Assembly: GCF_000576575.1 (NCBI RefSeq)
Contig: NZ_AWQS01000007.1
Location: 1-54,654 of the forward strand
From: Intrasporangium chromatireducens Q5-1
GTDB lineage: Bacteria; Actinomycetota; Actinomycetes; Actinomycetales; Dermatophilaceae
Length of the DNA stretch: 54,654 nucleotides
Direction of reading: 5' to 3'
Each line of letters begins with the position of its first letter. Within the stretch, counting starts at the first letter, position 1. Both the position numbers and the translations under genes were made by a program. Below, piece by piece: positions 42,588 to 51,603 of this stretch. Under the pieces are notes generated by a model. It ran no database searches and was not told where the DNA came from. It worked only from the letters and a program-made list of their open reading frames with translations.

Positions 42588-43546
42588 CGGGAGACCCCGG
42601 CGGTCGTGGCGCCGAGCCGGGTGGCGATCGCCTCCGCGGTGCGCAGGGCTGCCGACGTCATGATGTCGAGGTTGCCGGCGTAGGCGGGCAGGTAGTGGGC
42701 GGCCCCTTCGACCTCGAGGAAGACCGACACCTTCGTCGTGACCTCCGCCGCGCCGTCGGCGAGAAGCGTGTGGACCGGCTCGTCGGGCGCAACCGCCGTG
42801 AACTGCACGTCCTGCTTGAGCCGGTAGCCCGGCACGTACTCCGCGACCGTCTCGACCATCTGGGCGACCGAGGCACGGATCGCGTCGTGGTCAGCGTCGC
42901 CGACGAGCGCGAAGACGGTGTCGCGCATGACCAGCGGGGGCTCGGCCGGGTTGAGGACGATGATCGCCTTGCCGCGGCGCGCCCCGCCCACGCTCTTGAT
43001 CGCAGCCGACGTCGTCTCGGTGAACTCGTCGATGTTGGCCCGCGTCCCGGGCCCGGCCGACTTGGACGCGATGGACGCGACGATCTCGGCGTAGGCGACG
43101 GGTGTCACCCTCGAGATGGCGTGGACGACCGGGATCGTCGCCTGGCCGCCGCACGTGACCATGTTGAGGTTGTCCGCGCCCTCGTCGAGGTGCACGTCGA
43201 GGTTGACGGGCGGCACGACATACGGCCCGATCGCCGCCGGCGTGAGGTCGACGAGCTTCTTTCCGTATGGCGCGAGCTTGGCCGCGTTGGCCACGTGGGC
43301 CTTCGCTGAGGTGGCGTCGAAGACGATCGCGATCTCGTCGAAGCCGTCCATGGCGATCAGCCCGTCGACGCCCTGGTCGGTCGTCGGCACCTTGAGCCTT
43401 CGCGCCCGGGCGAGGCCGTCGGAGTCGGGGTCGATGCCGACCATCGCCGCCATCTCGAGGGTCTCCGAGAGCCGGAGCACCTTCATCATGAGGTCGGTCC
43501 CGATGTTGCCGGAGCCGATCACGGCCACCTTGGTCCTGCTCATCAT
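42584..43546 (-). CDS. dmpF: Acetaldehyde dehydrogenase (acylating)
   Basis: Oxidises acetaldehyde to acetyl-CoA with NAD+ and CoA while bound to the aldolase. 320 aa, standard length. NAD site GSGNIGTDL (11-19), catalytic Cys132 in [12 protein letters not shown], and the C-terminal dimer region are intact. MM start at 43546 shares one base with the preceding hydratase stop; GAGGAG lies upstream. A longer frame to 43741 is antisense noise. Paired with dmpG in the same order as in dmp, bph and hsa operons. Confidence 0.95.
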   Translation of the reverse strand: MMSRTKVAVIGSGNIGTDLMMKVLRLSETLEMAAMVGIDPDSDGLARARRLKVPTTDQGVDGLIAMDGFDEIAIVFDATSAKAHVANAAKLAPYGKKLVDLTPAAIGPYVVPPVNLDVHLDEGADNLNMVTCGGQATIPVVHAISRVTPVAYAEIVASIASKSAGPGTRANIDEFTETTSAAIKSVGGARRGKAIIVLNPAEPPLVMRDTVFALVGDADHDAIRASVAQMVETVAEYVPGYRLKQDVQFTAVAPDEPVHTLLADGAAEVTTKVSVFLEVEGAAHYLPAYAGNLDIMTSAALRTAEAIATRLGATTAGVSR

Positions 43547-44400
43547 CACTCCTCGTTCGCGAAGGTCACGGCCACCGTGCCGAGGCCGGAGATCTCGGCG
43601 CGCACGACGTCGCCCGGCAGGGCCGGCACCATCGGGCCGAGCGCGCCGGAGAGGACGACCTGCCCGGACCGGAGGGGGTCGCCGTGGTTGCGGGCCGTCC
43701 GGGCCAGCCAGAGCAGGGCGGTCAGCGGGTCGCCGAGGCACGCCGCGCCCGTGCCCTCGGACACGAGCTCGTCGTTGCGATAGAGCCGCATCGGCGTGTC
43801 CGCGGGCTCGACCTCCGCGAGCTTGCGGCGCTGGCCCCCGAGGACGAAGAGCCCGCTCGAGGCGTTGTCGGCGACGGTGTCGGTGATCCGGATGTCCCAG
43901 CCCTCCACCCGGCTGTCGACGACCTCGATGGCAGCCACCTCGTGGTCGACCGCCGCCCGCACGATGGCTGGGCCGCGGTCCGGGTCGTCGAGGTCAGGAT
44001 CGTCGAGGTCGGCACCCAGGACGAAGGCGATCTCGGCCTCGACCTTCGGCTGGATGAGGCGCCCCGACGGGACGACTCCGGCACCGCCCTCGCTGCCGGT
44101 CGTGACGTCCATGTCGTCGAAGAGGACGCCGAAGTCCGGCTGGTCGACGCCCAGCTGCTGCTGCACGGCGGGGGACGTCAGGCCGATCTTGTGCCCGACG
44201 ACCCGCGCGCCCGCGGCCAGGCGGCCCCGCGTCAGCTGCTGCTGCACGGCATAGGCGACGGAGACGTCGTCGGTGCCGATCAGGTCCCGGACGGGGGCGC
44301 AGGGCACGCCGCTCTCCGCTGCGGCGGTGAGCCGCTCGACCGCGGCGGTGACGAGGTCGGAGGCCGTTGTCTGCGTGTCTGGCATGGACGACCCGCTCAC
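43546..44400 (-). CDS. dmpE: 2-Oxopent-4-enoate hydratase
   Basis: Adds water to 2-oxopent-4-enoate to give 4-hydroxy-2-oxovalerate. 284-aa FAH-superfamily enzyme with the MhpD/DmpE pattern [24 protein letters not shown], the acidic metal site [11 protein letters not shown], and [24 protein letters not shown]. It is homologous to the decarboxylase encoded at 46116; the HKIGLTSPA and FGVLF residues fit the hydratase better. GTG at 44400 overlaps the dehydrogenase stop (GTGA); ATG at 44385 is the alternative. Confidence 0.92.
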   Translation of the reverse strand: MSGSSMPDTQTTASDLVTAAVERLTAAAESGVPCAPVRDLIGTDDVSVAYAVQQQLTRGRLAAGARVVGHKIGLTSPAVQQQLGVDQPDFGVLFDDMDVTTGSEGGAGVVPSGRLIQPKVEAEIAFVLGADLDDPDLDDPDRGPAIVRAAVDHEVAAIEVVDSRVEGWDIRITDTVADNASSGLFVLGGQRRKLAEVEPADTPMRLYRNDELVSEGTGAACLGDPLTALLWLARTARNHGDPLRSGQVVLSGALGPMVPALPGDVVRAEISGLGTVAVTFANEE

Positions 44401-45836
44401 GCGCTCTCGTCGATCTGCATGACGACGGCCTTGGGCTCGGTGAAGAACTCGCGGCTGTAGGAGCCCCCCTCACGCCCGACTCCCGAGTCGCCCACCCCGC
44501 CGAAGGGCGCTCGCAGGTCGCGGATGAAGAAGCAGTTGACCCAGACGGTGCCCACGTCGAGCTTCGCTGCGACCCGGTGGGCGCGGGAGAGATTCTCACT
44601 GAAGAGCATCGCGTTGAGGCCGAACGGCGAGTCGTTGACGAGGCCGATGACCTCCGCCTCCGTGTCGAACGGCGACACGGTGACGATGGGGCCGAAGATC
44701 TCCTCGCACTGGTGTCGGGCGTCCTCGGGCATGCCGGTCACGACGGTCGGGTGGATGAAGAGCCCGTCACCGACGGAGCCCGTGACCGCCGTGCCGCCCT
44801 CCTGCTCGATGGTGTCGAAGTAGCGCCGGACCTTCTCGTAGTGGGTCTGCGAGGACAGCGGTCCGATCTGGGTGGCGGGCTGCTTCGGGTCACCGACCAC
44901 CATCGCCTCTGCCGCGGCGACGAACCGCTCGAGGAACGCGTCGAGGATCGACCGGTGGACGTAGAGCCTCGAGCCGGCGAGACACACCTGGCCGGAGTTG
45001 GTGAAGATCGCGCGGATCGACCACGCCACGGCCTTGTCGAGGTCGGCGTCCTCGAAGACGACGTTTGCGCCCTTGCCGCCCAGCTCGAGGCTGACCGGGG
45101 TGAGGTTGGCGGCCGCGGCGGCCGAGATGATCCGTCCGGTCGTGGACTCGCCGGTGAAGGTGATCCGGTCGACGTCCGGATGCCGGGTCAGCGCCTCCCC
45201 GACCGAGTCGGGTCCGTAGCCGTGCACGACGTTGAAGACGCCCGGCGGGATGCCGGCCTCGAGGGCGAGCCGGGCGAGGATCGTGGCCGAGGTGGGAGAG
45301 TCCTCTGCCGGCTTGAGGACGACGGTGTTGCCCCAGGCGAGGGCGGGCGCGACCTTCCAGCTCTCCAGCATCATCGGGAAGTTCCACGGCGCGATCGCGG
45401 CGACGACGCCCGCCGGCTCGTACCTGGTGTAGGCGTGATGCCCGGTGTCCATGGGCAGGGCCTCGGCAGGCGTAAGCAGCGCATGGTCGGCGAAGAACCT
45501 GAAGTTGTCGGCCGTGCGGGGCACGTCGTTGCCGCGGCTCTGCGTGATCGGCTTGCCCATGTCGCGGGTGTCCGCCAGGGCAAGCTCGTCCCCGTGCTCG
45601 AGGATCAGCTCGCAGAACCGGTTGATGATCCGGCGCCGCTCCGCTCGGCCCATCCGCGGCCACGGGCCCTCGTCGAAGGCTCGGCGGGCGGCCGCAACCG
45701 CCCGGTCGACCTCGGCAGTACCTCCGAGCGGCAACTCGGCCCAGGCCTCCCCGGTGTAGGGGTCGATGGACGTGAAGGTCTGGCCGGACTCGGAGAAGAT
45801 CTCCTCGCCGTCGATGACATGTCCGAATGACTCCAC
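44397..45836 (-). CDS. dmpC: 2-Hydroxymuconic semialdehyde dehydrogenase
   Basis: NAD+-dependent oxidation of 2-hydroxymuconic semialdehyde to 2-hydroxymuconate (oxalocrotonate enol), entry to the dehydrogenase branch. 479-aa aldehyde dehydrogenase with catalytic Cys285 (SGQVCLAGSR), general-base Glu251 (LELGGKGAN) and the IAPWNFPMM and FTGESTTG cofactor regions. GTG at 45836 has AAGGAGA five bases upstream, so the longer frame to 45953 is rejected. The absence of a semialdehyde hydrolase in the cluster means all carbon should pass this enzyme. Confidence 0.93.
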   Translation of the reverse strand: MESFGHVIDGEEIFSESGQTFTSIDPYTGEAWAELPLGGTAEVDRAVAAARRAFDEGPWPRMGRAERRRIINRFCELILEHGDELALADTRDMGKPITQSRGNDVPRTADNFRFFADHALLTPAEALPMDTGHHAYTRYEPAGVVAAIAPWNFPMMLESWKVAPALAWGNTVVLKPAEDSPTSATILARLALEAGIPPGVFNVVHGYGPDSVGEALTRHPDVDRITFTGESTTGRIISAAAAANLTPVSLELGGKGANVVFEDADLDKAVAWSIRAIFTNSGQVCLAGSRLYVHRSILDAFLERFVAAAEAMVVGDPKQPATQIGPLSSQTHYEKVRRYFDTIEQEGGTAVTGSVGDGLFIHPTVVTGMPEDARHQCEEIFGPIVTVSPFDTEAEVIGLVNDSPFGLNAMLFSENLSRAHRVAAKLDVGTVWVNCFFIRDLRAPFGGVGDSGVGREGGSYSREFFTEPKAVVMQIDESA

Positions 45837-45837
45837 G

Positions 45838-46113
45838 TCAGTCTCCTTCCTGGGACGGCGGGGCGGTCGTGTGCTCGGTCGTGTGCTCGGTCGAGGGCTC
45901 GGCGGGGGCGGCGGCCGATTGGGCCGCGTCACGCTCGGCCAGGGTCTGGTCACCGGCAGCCCAGTGCGTGCGCGGCACCTCCCGCACGATCACCCGGATG
46001 CTCTGGGGATTGGCACCGAGCGAGGACTCGACCGCGGCGTGGACGCGGTGGATGAGCTCGCGGAGCGCCTCCGGTGCGCGCCCCTCGGTCAGCGTCACCT
46101 CGACAAGTGGCAT
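45838..46113 (-). CDS. 4-Oxalocrotonate tautomerase with C-terminal extension
   Basis: Isomerises 2-hydroxymuconate to 2-oxo-3-hexenedioate. The N-terminus MPLVEVTLTEGRAPEALREL gives the catalytic Pro after Met removal, and RVIVREVPRTHWAAGD supplies the Arg and hydrophobic active-site features. The usual enzyme is about 62 aa; this one is 91, with an added acidic/Thr-rich tail containing the direct repeat TEHTTEHTT, coded by a short tandem repeat at about 45870-45895. The tail is probably disordered and may vary in length. One base separates its stop from the dehydrogenase start codon. Confidence 0.88.
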   Translation of the reverse strand: MPLVEVTLTEGRAPEALRELIHRVHAAVESSLGANPQSIRVIVREVPRTHWAAGDQTLAERDAAQSAAAPAEPSTEHTTEHTTAPPSQEGD

Positions 46114-46115
46114 GG

Positions 46116-46913
46116 TCAGACTCCCTTCACGCTGACGGTGCCGAGGTTGGTGAACCGCACAGTGACGGTGCTCCCCGGGTGGAGGAAGACCGCGTCGGTC
46201 ATCCCCCCGGTCAGGACGACCCATCCGGCCTTCAGCGACCGGCCACGCTGCCCGAGGGCGTTGGCGGCCAGGGCGAGGGCCTCGGCCGGGTGACCCTGCA
46301 CGGCGGCGCCCGTCGCCCGGTCGACCTCGGTGCCGTCGACCTCGACGATGGCCTCCTCGGCGGCAAGGTCGAGCTCGTCCGGTCGCAGCTCGACCGCGCC
46401 CATCCCGAAGCGGGCCGAGGACGCGTTGTCGGCAACGACGTCGGGCAGGGTGAACTTGAAGTCCCGGTAGCGGGAGTCGATGATCTCGTAGCCGCCGTAG
46501 ACGCGGTCGACCGCAGCGAGGGCACGCTCGGCGGTCACACCGGGCCCGGCGAGGTCCTCACCGAGGACGAAGACGATCTCGGGCTCCACGCGAGGATGGA
46601 TCAGCTCGCCCAGGAGGGCCGGCTCGCCGGCGGGGATCGGCATCGCGTCGGTCAGCCAGGCGGTCAAGGGTGCATCGATGCCCATCCGCCGCTGCTTCGC
46701 CTCGGAGGTCAGACCGAGCTTCGCACCGATGAGCTGCTCGCCCGTCGCGAGCTTGCGCTCGACGAGAAGGTCCTGAGCGGCATACGCCGAGGCGAGGTCG
46801 AGCCCGGGGAACTCGTCGGTGATCGGGCCCCGGTCACGGCGCTCCGCCTCGGCGGCCAGGAGCTCGTCGGCGACCCGCTCGAGGGTCCAGCCCGCTTGGG
46901 TCGGGGCCGTCAC
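46116..46913 (-). CDS. dmpH: 4-Oxalocrotonate decarboxylase
   Basis: Mg2+-dependent decarboxylation of 4-oxalocrotonate to 2-oxopent-4-enoate, working in complex with the hydratase. 265-aa FAH-superfamily protein with the XylI/DmpH-type phrases KLGLTSEAKQRRMGIDAP, HPRVEPEIVFVLGEDL and IDSRYRDFKFTLPDVVADNASS, which separate it from the hydratase paralogue. GTG at 46913 overlaps the stop of the solute-binding gene (GTGA), so transporter and pathway are translationally coupled. Confidence 0.92.
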   Translation of the reverse strand: MTAPTQAGWTLERVADELLAAEAERRDRGPITDEFPGLDLASAYAAQDLLVERKLATGEQLIGAKLGLTSEAKQRRMGIDAPLTAWLTDAMPIPAGEPALLGELIHPRVEPEIVFVLGEDLAGPGVTAERALAAVDRVYGGYEIIDSRYRDFKFTLPDVVADNASSARFGMGAVELRPDELDLAAEEAIVEVDGTEVDRATGAAVQGHPAEALALAANALGQRGRSLKAGWVVLTGGMTDAVFLHPGSTVTVRFTNLGTVSVKGV

Positions 46914-47893
46914 TTGGTCAGCACCATGGAGGCGACGTCAACGGGCTTCTTGAGCGCCCCGGTCTGCAGCATCAGGTCGTTGACGCGGGTCAGCTCCTTG
47001 ACGTCAGGCGCTCCCTTGACCCACTTGGGCAGCTCCATCGCCTTCGCCTGCTCCGGAGTGCTCTTCGAGTACTTCGTCACCTCGTTGCGCGCCAGGTTGG
47101 GGTCGTCCGCGATGAGGGCGTTCGCCTTCTCGATCGCCCGCGCGAAGGCGGCAGCCGTGTTCGGGTTGTCCTTGACGAAGTTGGCCGACATCCCCAGTCC
47201 TGAGACCGGAATGCCCTCGGCGATCCCCGAGTAGGAGGCGAGGATCTGGCGACCACCGGCAGCGGCGATCCCCGTCCGGAACGGCTCCACCACCCACGCT
47301 GCGTCGACGCTGCCGCGCTCGAGGGCACCGGCCATGTCAGGGAACGGGAGCTCGATGAACTTGACGCTGTTCGGGTCGACCCCCTTCTCCTTGAGGACCG
47401 CCTTGATCGTGACGTCGCCGGTGTTGTTCAGCGTGTTGACGGCGATCGTCTTGCCGGCGAGCTCCGCGGCGTCCTTCAGTGGCGAGTTCTTCCACACGTA
47501 GACGCCGCCGGTCTTGTCCGTTGCCCGGACGCCCTCGGCGACGATCTTGACGTGGATGCCCTGGGCCTCGGCGAGGAGGAACGACGGGTAGGTGGCGAAG
47601 GCGGCCTGCAGGTCGCCGGACATCATGGCCGGGACGGCGGCGGCGCCACCCTGGAGCGGCCGGGGCTCGACGGTCAGCCCCTCTGCCGTGAAGAGGCCCT
47701 TGTCCTTCGCGACGAAGATGGCGGCGTGGTCGATGACGGGGACGATGCCGACGGTGAGCTTGGAGACCTCGACGCCGCCCTTGCCCTTGGCGTCCGCCGT
47801 GGGCACCTCGTCGCCACCGCACGCGGCCAGCCCGAGGACGAGGGCACCGGCGGCGAGACCCGCGCCAGCACACCGGAAGAAGCGTGTACGCAT
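46910..47893 (-). CDS. ABC importer solute-binding lipoprotein (SsuA/TauA type)
   Basis: 327-aa lipoprotein, signal with lipobox LGLAAC (Cys about 25), then a two-lobed periplasmic-binding fold of the NMT1/SsuA family: LTVGIVPVIDHAAIFVAKDKGLF, MMSGDLQAAFATYPSFLLAEAQG, ERGSVDAAWVVEPFR. This family captures sulfonates, nitrate or small aromatic and heteroaromatic acids. Co-transcription with the catabolic genes suggests an aromatic acid. ATG at 47893 has AGAAGGGA upstream; the AT-rich palindrome at 47937-47956 marks its promoter. The ATPase and permeases lie upstream, separated by the SDR remnant. Confidence 0.88.
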   Translation of the reverse strand: MRTRFFRCAGAGLAAGALVLGLAACGGDEVPTADAKGKGGVEVSKLTVGIVPVIDHAAIFVAKDKGLFTAEGLTVEPRPLQGGAAAVPAMMSGDLQAAFATYPSFLLAEAQGIHVKIVAEGVRATDKTGGVYVWKNSPLKDAAELAGKTIAVNTLNNTGDVTIKAVLKEKGVDPNSVKFIELPFPDMAGALERGSVDAAWVVEPFRTGIAAAGGRQILASYSGIAEGIPVSGLGMSANFVKDNPNTAAAFARAIEKANALIADDPNLARNEVTKYSKSTPEQAKAMELPKWVKGAPDVKELTRVNDLMLQTGALKKPVDVASMVLTK

Positions 47894-47936
47894 TGGACAG
47901 TCCCTTCTGAAGGAGTGATGTGCAGAGTATTGAATA

Positions 47937-47956
47937 CAATCAATACCAGTGTCAAC
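47937..47956. promoter_or_regulatory. Operator-like palindrome before the solute-binding gene
   Basis: GTATTGA-N6-TCAATAC, a perfect inverted repeat in an AT-rich island, 44 bases before the start codon. Probably the binding site of the GntR or PadR regulator of the island, controlling the pathway operon. Confidence 0.6.
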
Positions 47957-47960
47957 GGGG

Positions 47961-48214
47961 TCAGAGAAGATGCGTTGCCATGCCGCCATGGACGGCCACG
48001 ACCGTGCCTGTGATGTGGCCGGCGGGCGGGGAGAGCAGGTCCTGGACGAGCGATGTGACGGCCGGCCGTTCCCCCAGCTCCCTGATCACCGCCTCGTTGC
48101 GGTCCACGCCGAGGACGTTGACGCCCTCACGGGTGAGTGCCTCGACGACCGCACGACCGATGCCGGCGGCGGCACCGGTCACGACGCGCGGCACCCCTCG
48201 AGCCCGAGGTCCAT
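47961..48214 (-). pseudogene. Remnant of a short-chain dehydrogenase gene
   Basis: The ATG at 48214 starts MDLGLEG, a normal SDR opening, but runs into a stop after 11 codons; a single missing base near 48195-48199 (a run of G) would join it to the frame reading PRVVTGAAAGIGRAVVEAL, the NAD(P)-binding motif. After about 25 more residues (VLGVDRNEAVIRELGERPAV) the frame jumps straight to a C-terminal SDR ending, LLSPPAGHITGTVVAVHGG. About 150 residues including Ser, Tyr and Lys of the active site are missing. The gene therefore has both a frameshift and an internal deletion. It may once have been a dihydrodiol dehydrogenase of this pathway; that is a guess from position. Confidence 0.75.
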
Positions 48215-48216
48215 GC

Positions 48217-49011
48217 TCAGCCGGCAGCCGCAGCGACGGGCTCCTGGGCGTCGCGGGGGTGGCGGATGAGCCGTGCCACCTCACCGCGGAGCCGGATGAA
48301 CTCCGGCAGTTCCTTGGTCGAGATCTGGTCGCGCTCGCCGGGAAGGGGCACGTCGAGAATCGTGACCACGCGCGTCGGGGGCTTCGACAGGACGACGACC
48401 CGGTCGGCGAGGTAGACGCTCTCGTCGATGTCGTGGGTGACGAAGATGATCGTCATCGAGAAGCGCTGCTTGACCTCCAGGACGAGGTCCTCGAGGTCCT
48501 CTCGGGTCTGGGCGTCGATGGAGGCGAACGGCTCGTCCATGAGGAGGATCTCGGGGCGGTAGGCGAGTGCGCGCGCGATGGCCACCCGCTGCTGCATACC
48601 GCCGGACAGCTGGCCCGGGTACTTGGCGGCGTGGCCGGTCAGGCCCACGGCGGCGAGCGCCTCGTCGATCCGGGAGCGGAGCTCCTCCTTGGGGAGATGC
48701 AGTCGTCGGAGCGGGAAGCGGACGTTGTCCTCGACCGTGAGCCAGGGGTAGAGCGAGCGGCTGTAGTCCTGGAACACCATGGCGAGACCGGTCGGCACCT
48801 CGACGATCTCGTCACCGTGGAACGTGACGCTGCCGCCGGTGGGCCGCATGAGCCCGGAGAGGGTGCGCAGGAGCGTGGTCTTGCCACAGCCGGAGGGCCC
48901 AACGATGGAGACCAACTCGCCCTGCTCGACGGTGAAGTCGATGTCGGCGAGCGCCGCGTGGGCACCCGCGCCAGAGCCATAGGTGTGGGACAGGTGGTTG
49001 GCAGTCAGCAT
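48217..49011 (-). CDS. ABC importer ATPase (SsuB/TauB type)
   Basis: 264-aa nucleotide-binding subunit. Walker [10 protein letters not shown] (38-46), Q-loop [15 protein letters not shown], signature [15 protein letters not shown], Walker B ILLMDEPF with Asp-loop and switch His in VTHDIDE are all intact. The YSRSLYPW segment after the Q-loop is typical of the sulfonate/nitrate/aromatic importers. ATG at 49011. It energises the two permeases encoded just upstream. Confidence 0.93.
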   Translation of the reverse strand: MLTANHLSHTYGSGAGAHAALADIDFTVEQGELVSIVGPSGCGKTTLLRTLSGLMRPTGGSVTFHGDEIVEVPTGLAMVFQDYSRSLYPWLTVEDNVRFPLRRLHLPKEELRSRIDEALAAVGLTGHAAKYPGQLSGGMQQRVAIARALAYRPEILLMDEPFASIDAQTREDLEDLVLEVKQRFSMTIIFVTHDIDESVYLADRVVVLSKPPTRVVTILDVPLPGERDQISTKELPEFIRLRGEVARLIRHPRDAQEPVAAAAG

Positions 49012-49029
49012 GAGGGGTCCCTCCCGGGC

Positions 49030-49908
49030 TCAGGCGATCTCGCGGTTGGTGGTCCGGTGCCAGGCGAGGACCCGGCGTTCGACGACTGTCAGGACGAGGT
49101 TGAGCAGGTAGCCCAGGACCCCCAGCAGGAGGATCCCTGCCCACATGTCGAGGATCTGGAAGCTGCGCTGCGCTTGGACGATGTGGAAGCCGATGCCGCC
49201 CGTGCTCGCGACCATCTCCGAGATGACCATGAGGATGAGGCCGAGGGCCAACGAGGTGCGCAGCCCGGCGAAGACCTTCTGTGCAGCGCCAGGCAGGACG
49301 ATCCGCACCAGCTTGTCGGCGAACCCGATGCGGAAGATCGACGCGGTCTCGTACTTGATGACGTCGACGCTGCGCACCCCCTCGATCGTGTTGAGCAGGA
49401 CCGGCCACATTGCCCCGAACGCGATGAGGAGCACGCGCATCAGCGCCCCTCGGTCGAACAGGACGAGGAAGATCGGGATGAGCGCCGGGGGCGGGATCGC
49501 CCTCGAGAACTGGATGAGGGGGTCGACATAGTCGCCCAGACGACGGCTGAGCCCGATCGCCACGCCGAGCACGACCGCGACGAGCGAACCGAGGGCGAGC
49601 CCGCCGAACATCCGCGCGAGGCTCGGCAGGACGTCGTTGGCCGTGGCCTCGGTCAGCCAGGTTCCGTCGGCCGGTAGCCACAGCTCGGCCGCGCGCGCCG
49701 CGAACTCACTGGGGGGTGGGAAGTATGGCGACTCCGCTGCCTTCGCGGCGAGCTCCCACCCGATGAAGAGCGCGAACAGGACGACCCACCGCAGCACGAA
49801 CTCCCGCGGACCGCGGGTGCCCAGCCAGCGGAGCATCGGGCCGGACCGCCGGGTCGCCGCCCCCGGGAGGGCCGCCTTGGAGTCGGTTCGCCCGGACACC
49901 GTGCTCAT
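49030..49908 (-). CDS. ABC importer permease 1
   Basis: 292-aa inner-membrane permease of the BPD_transp_1/SsuC type, about six membrane segments. The EAA loop is visible at about 195-215 (SIFRIGFADKLVRIVLPGAAQKVFAGLRTSLALG), the contact point with the ATPase. A 40-residue polar N-terminus precedes the first helix. ATG at 49908 overlaps the second permease stop (ATGA). Two different permeases indicate a heterodimeric channel. Confidence 0.92.
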   Translation of the reverse strand: MSTVSGRTDSKAALPGAATRRSGPMLRWLGTRGPREFVLRWVVLFALFIGWELAAKAAESPYFPPPSEFAARAAELWLPADGTWLTEATANDVLPSLARMFGGLALGSLVAVVLGVAIGLSRRLGDYVDPLIQFSRAIPPPALIPIFLVLFDRGALMRVLLIAFGAMWPVLLNTIEGVRSVDVIKYETASIFRIGFADKLVRIVLPGAAQKVFAGLRTSLALGLILMVISEMVASTGGIGFHIVQAQRSFQILDMWAGILLLGVLGYLLNLVLTVVERRVLAWHRTTNREIA

Positions 49909-50726
49909 GCCGCCCCCACTCCCTCACGCCGCCAACGGAAGAGACGCTGCTCGCCCCGGACGAGGAGCCAGTTCACGACCAGCCCGAGCAGGCCGGCGAA
50001 GATCGTGCCGGCATAGACGAGGGCGAGGTTGGCGCCCCCGCTGCTCATCCGCAGGATCCACGCGCCCAGCCCGTCCGCGGAGCCGGCGAGCAGCTCGGCG
50101 CTGATCGTGACGATGAGCGCGATCGCGGCCGCGACCCGGATGCCCGTCGCGACGAACGGCGCGGCAGACGGAAGCAGCACGTGGGTGAGGACTCGCAGGG
50201 GCGGGATCCGGAAGATCCGAGCCGTCTCCTTGGCAAGCGGCTCCACATCACGCACGCCGTAGATCGTGTTGAAGAAGATCGGCCACACGGAGGCATAGAC
50301 GACGAGCGACACCTTCATCTGCGCGCCCTGGCCGAAGAGGAGGATCGCCAGCGGGATGAGCGCGACGGAGGGAATCGGGCGCAGGAACTCCACCACGGCC
50401 GACGCCGCTTGGTTGAGGAGCCGGAACGACCCGAGGACAAGACCGGCTGGCACGGCGATCGCCGTCGCGATCGCGAGACCGGTCACCGCCGCCTGGATCG
50501 TCGCGAGAACCTCGCGAAGGAAGGACGGGTCGACGAAGAGGTGGCCCGTCGAGCCGAGCACCTCGAACATCGGCGGCAGCGACGTCGGCGAGATGGCGCC
50601 ACTCACGGAGAGCAGCTGCGCTGCGAGGACGGCGACGGCCACCCCGACGATGCCACGGCCGACCCGTCCGCCGGCCCGGCGGCGCCCGGACTGCTTCCTG
50701 ACCATCCTCGACGTGATGGCGCTCAT
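49905..50726 (-). CDS. ABC importer permease 2
   Basis: 273-aa permease, partner of the preceding one, about six membrane segments with EAA loop ARIFRIPPLRVLTHVLLPSAAPFVATGIRVAAAIAL at about 180-212. The start is ATG at 50726, giving a basic cytoplasmic lead (SRMVRKQSGRRRAGG); longer frames are not supported. The operator-like palindrome at 50793-50814 lies 67 bases upstream, so this is the first gene of the transporter operon. Confidence 0.9.
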   Translation of the reverse strand: MSAITSRMVRKQSGRRRAGGRVGRGIVGVAVAVLAAQLLSVSGAISPTSLPPMFEVLGSTGHLFVDPSFLREVLATIQAAVTGLAIATAIAVPAGLVLGSFRLLNQAASAVVEFLRPIPSVALIPLAILLFGQGAQMKVSLVVYASVWPIFFNTIYGVRDVEPLAKETARIFRIPPLRVLTHVLLPSAAPFVATGIRVAAAIALIVTISAELLAGSADGLGAWILRMSSGGANLALVYAGTIFAGLLGLVVNWLLVRGEQRLFRWRREGVGAA

Positions 50727-50792
50727 GCGTGTGCCTGCACTGGCGCGGCGACGTTGCCCACTTGCCCTCCTTGGGATGGCCGTGCGGCCAAC

Positions 50793-50814
50793 TGTAATCA
50801 TTATATTGGTTACA
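50793..50814. promoter_or_regulatory. Operator-like palindrome before the permease operon
   Basis: TGTAATCA-N6-TGGTTACA (one mismatch per arm pair) in an AT-rich spot between the GntR gene and permease 2. The spacing and half-sites fit a GntR-family dimer. Confidence 0.6.
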
Positions 50815-50841
50815 GGGCAAGTCCTCAGGCCGAGCGAGGCG

Positions 50842-51570
50842 TCAGGAGCCCAGCCCTGGCACCATCGCCGACATCGGGCGGTGTGCCTCGGCCGCCGCCA
50901 CCGCGCGGGCCGGGTCCCCGGACGCGATCGCTTCGACGAGGTCCACGTGCAGCTGCCAGTTGTCCCGCCAGGAGGCACGGAACTCCTCGTCGGGGGCGAC
51001 GGTGCGCACGGCGTCGCGGGCGCTGTCGAGGAGCGTCACGTAGATCGTGCGGAGCAGCTCGTTCGGCGAGAGCCGGGCGATGGCCTCGTGCAGCTCCCAG
51101 TTGCGGCGCAGGTACTCGGCCGGGTCCTCGCCCGCCTTCCCCATCCGGTCCACGAGCCGCCGCAGCCGGCTGATGTCGCGAGACCCGGCGCTCTTGGCAG
51201 CATTGACGGCGATGGGCACCTCGAGCGCGTTGCGCACCTCGAACTCGTCGGCCACCGACAGGGCCTCGTCACCGAGGGCAAGGATCAGGTGGCTGAGGCG
51301 GATGTGGGCGGGCGGCGCCGCGACGAAGATGCCGCCGCGCGGCCCGGGCTTCAGGTCGACCAGGCCCCGCGTCTGGAGCAGCCGGATCGCCTCGTTGAGA
51401 GTGCCGGAGGCGACCCCATAGCGCTCCCGGAGCTCATCCTTGGTGCCGAGCCGGTCGCCGGCCTGGACCTGTTTGCCGAGGATCTGCTCGGCCAGGTCAC
51501 TTGCCACGGCTTCAGCCCTCGAGGTTCGAGCGCCCGCGGTAGGCCGGAGCGTCGTTTCACCAGTCGTCAC
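50842..51570 (-). CDS. GntR/FadR-family regulator (FCD domain)
   Basis: 242-aa regulator. N-terminal winged helix at about 15-82 (LAEQILGKQVQAGDRLGTKDELRERYGVASGTLNEAIRLLQTRGLV) and a C-terminal all-helical FCD effector domain (about 98-230) with the metal/ligand residues in ELHEAIARLS and the final AEAHRP. FCD regulators usually sense carboxylic acids, fitting control by an aromatic acid or pathway intermediate. GTG at 51570. Palindromes at 50793 and 51577 flank the gene, suggesting autoregulation and control of the transporter. Confidence 0.9.
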   Translation of the reverse strand: MTTGETTLRPTAGARTSRAEAVASDLAEQILGKQVQAGDRLGTKDELRERYGVASGTLNEAIRLLQTRGLVDLKPGPRGGIFVAAPPAHIRLSHLILALGDEALSVADEFEVRNALEVPIAVNAAKSAGSRDISRLRRLVDRMGKAGEDPAEYLRRNWELHEAIARLSPNELLRTIYVTLLDSARDAVRTVAPDEEFRASWRDNWQLHVDLVEAIASGDPARAVAAAEAHRPMSAMVPGLGS

Positions 51571-51576
51571 GAGCAG

Positions 51577-51594
51577 AAATCATAGTAATGATTT
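51577..51594. promoter_or_regulatory. Operator-like palindrome before the GntR gene
   Basis: AAATCAT-N4-ATGATTT, perfect 7-bp arms, seven bases upstream of the GntR GTG and within the 33-base gap after the PadR gene. Likely autoregulatory site. Confidence 0.5.
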
Positions 51595-51603
51595 GGGCTG
51601 ATG

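Noticed and set aside
41508-49677. Several plus-strand frames of 300-580 codons opposite the aromatic operon
   Set aside because: All lie antisense to clearly recognised enzymes and read as Asp/Arg/Gly-rich shadows.
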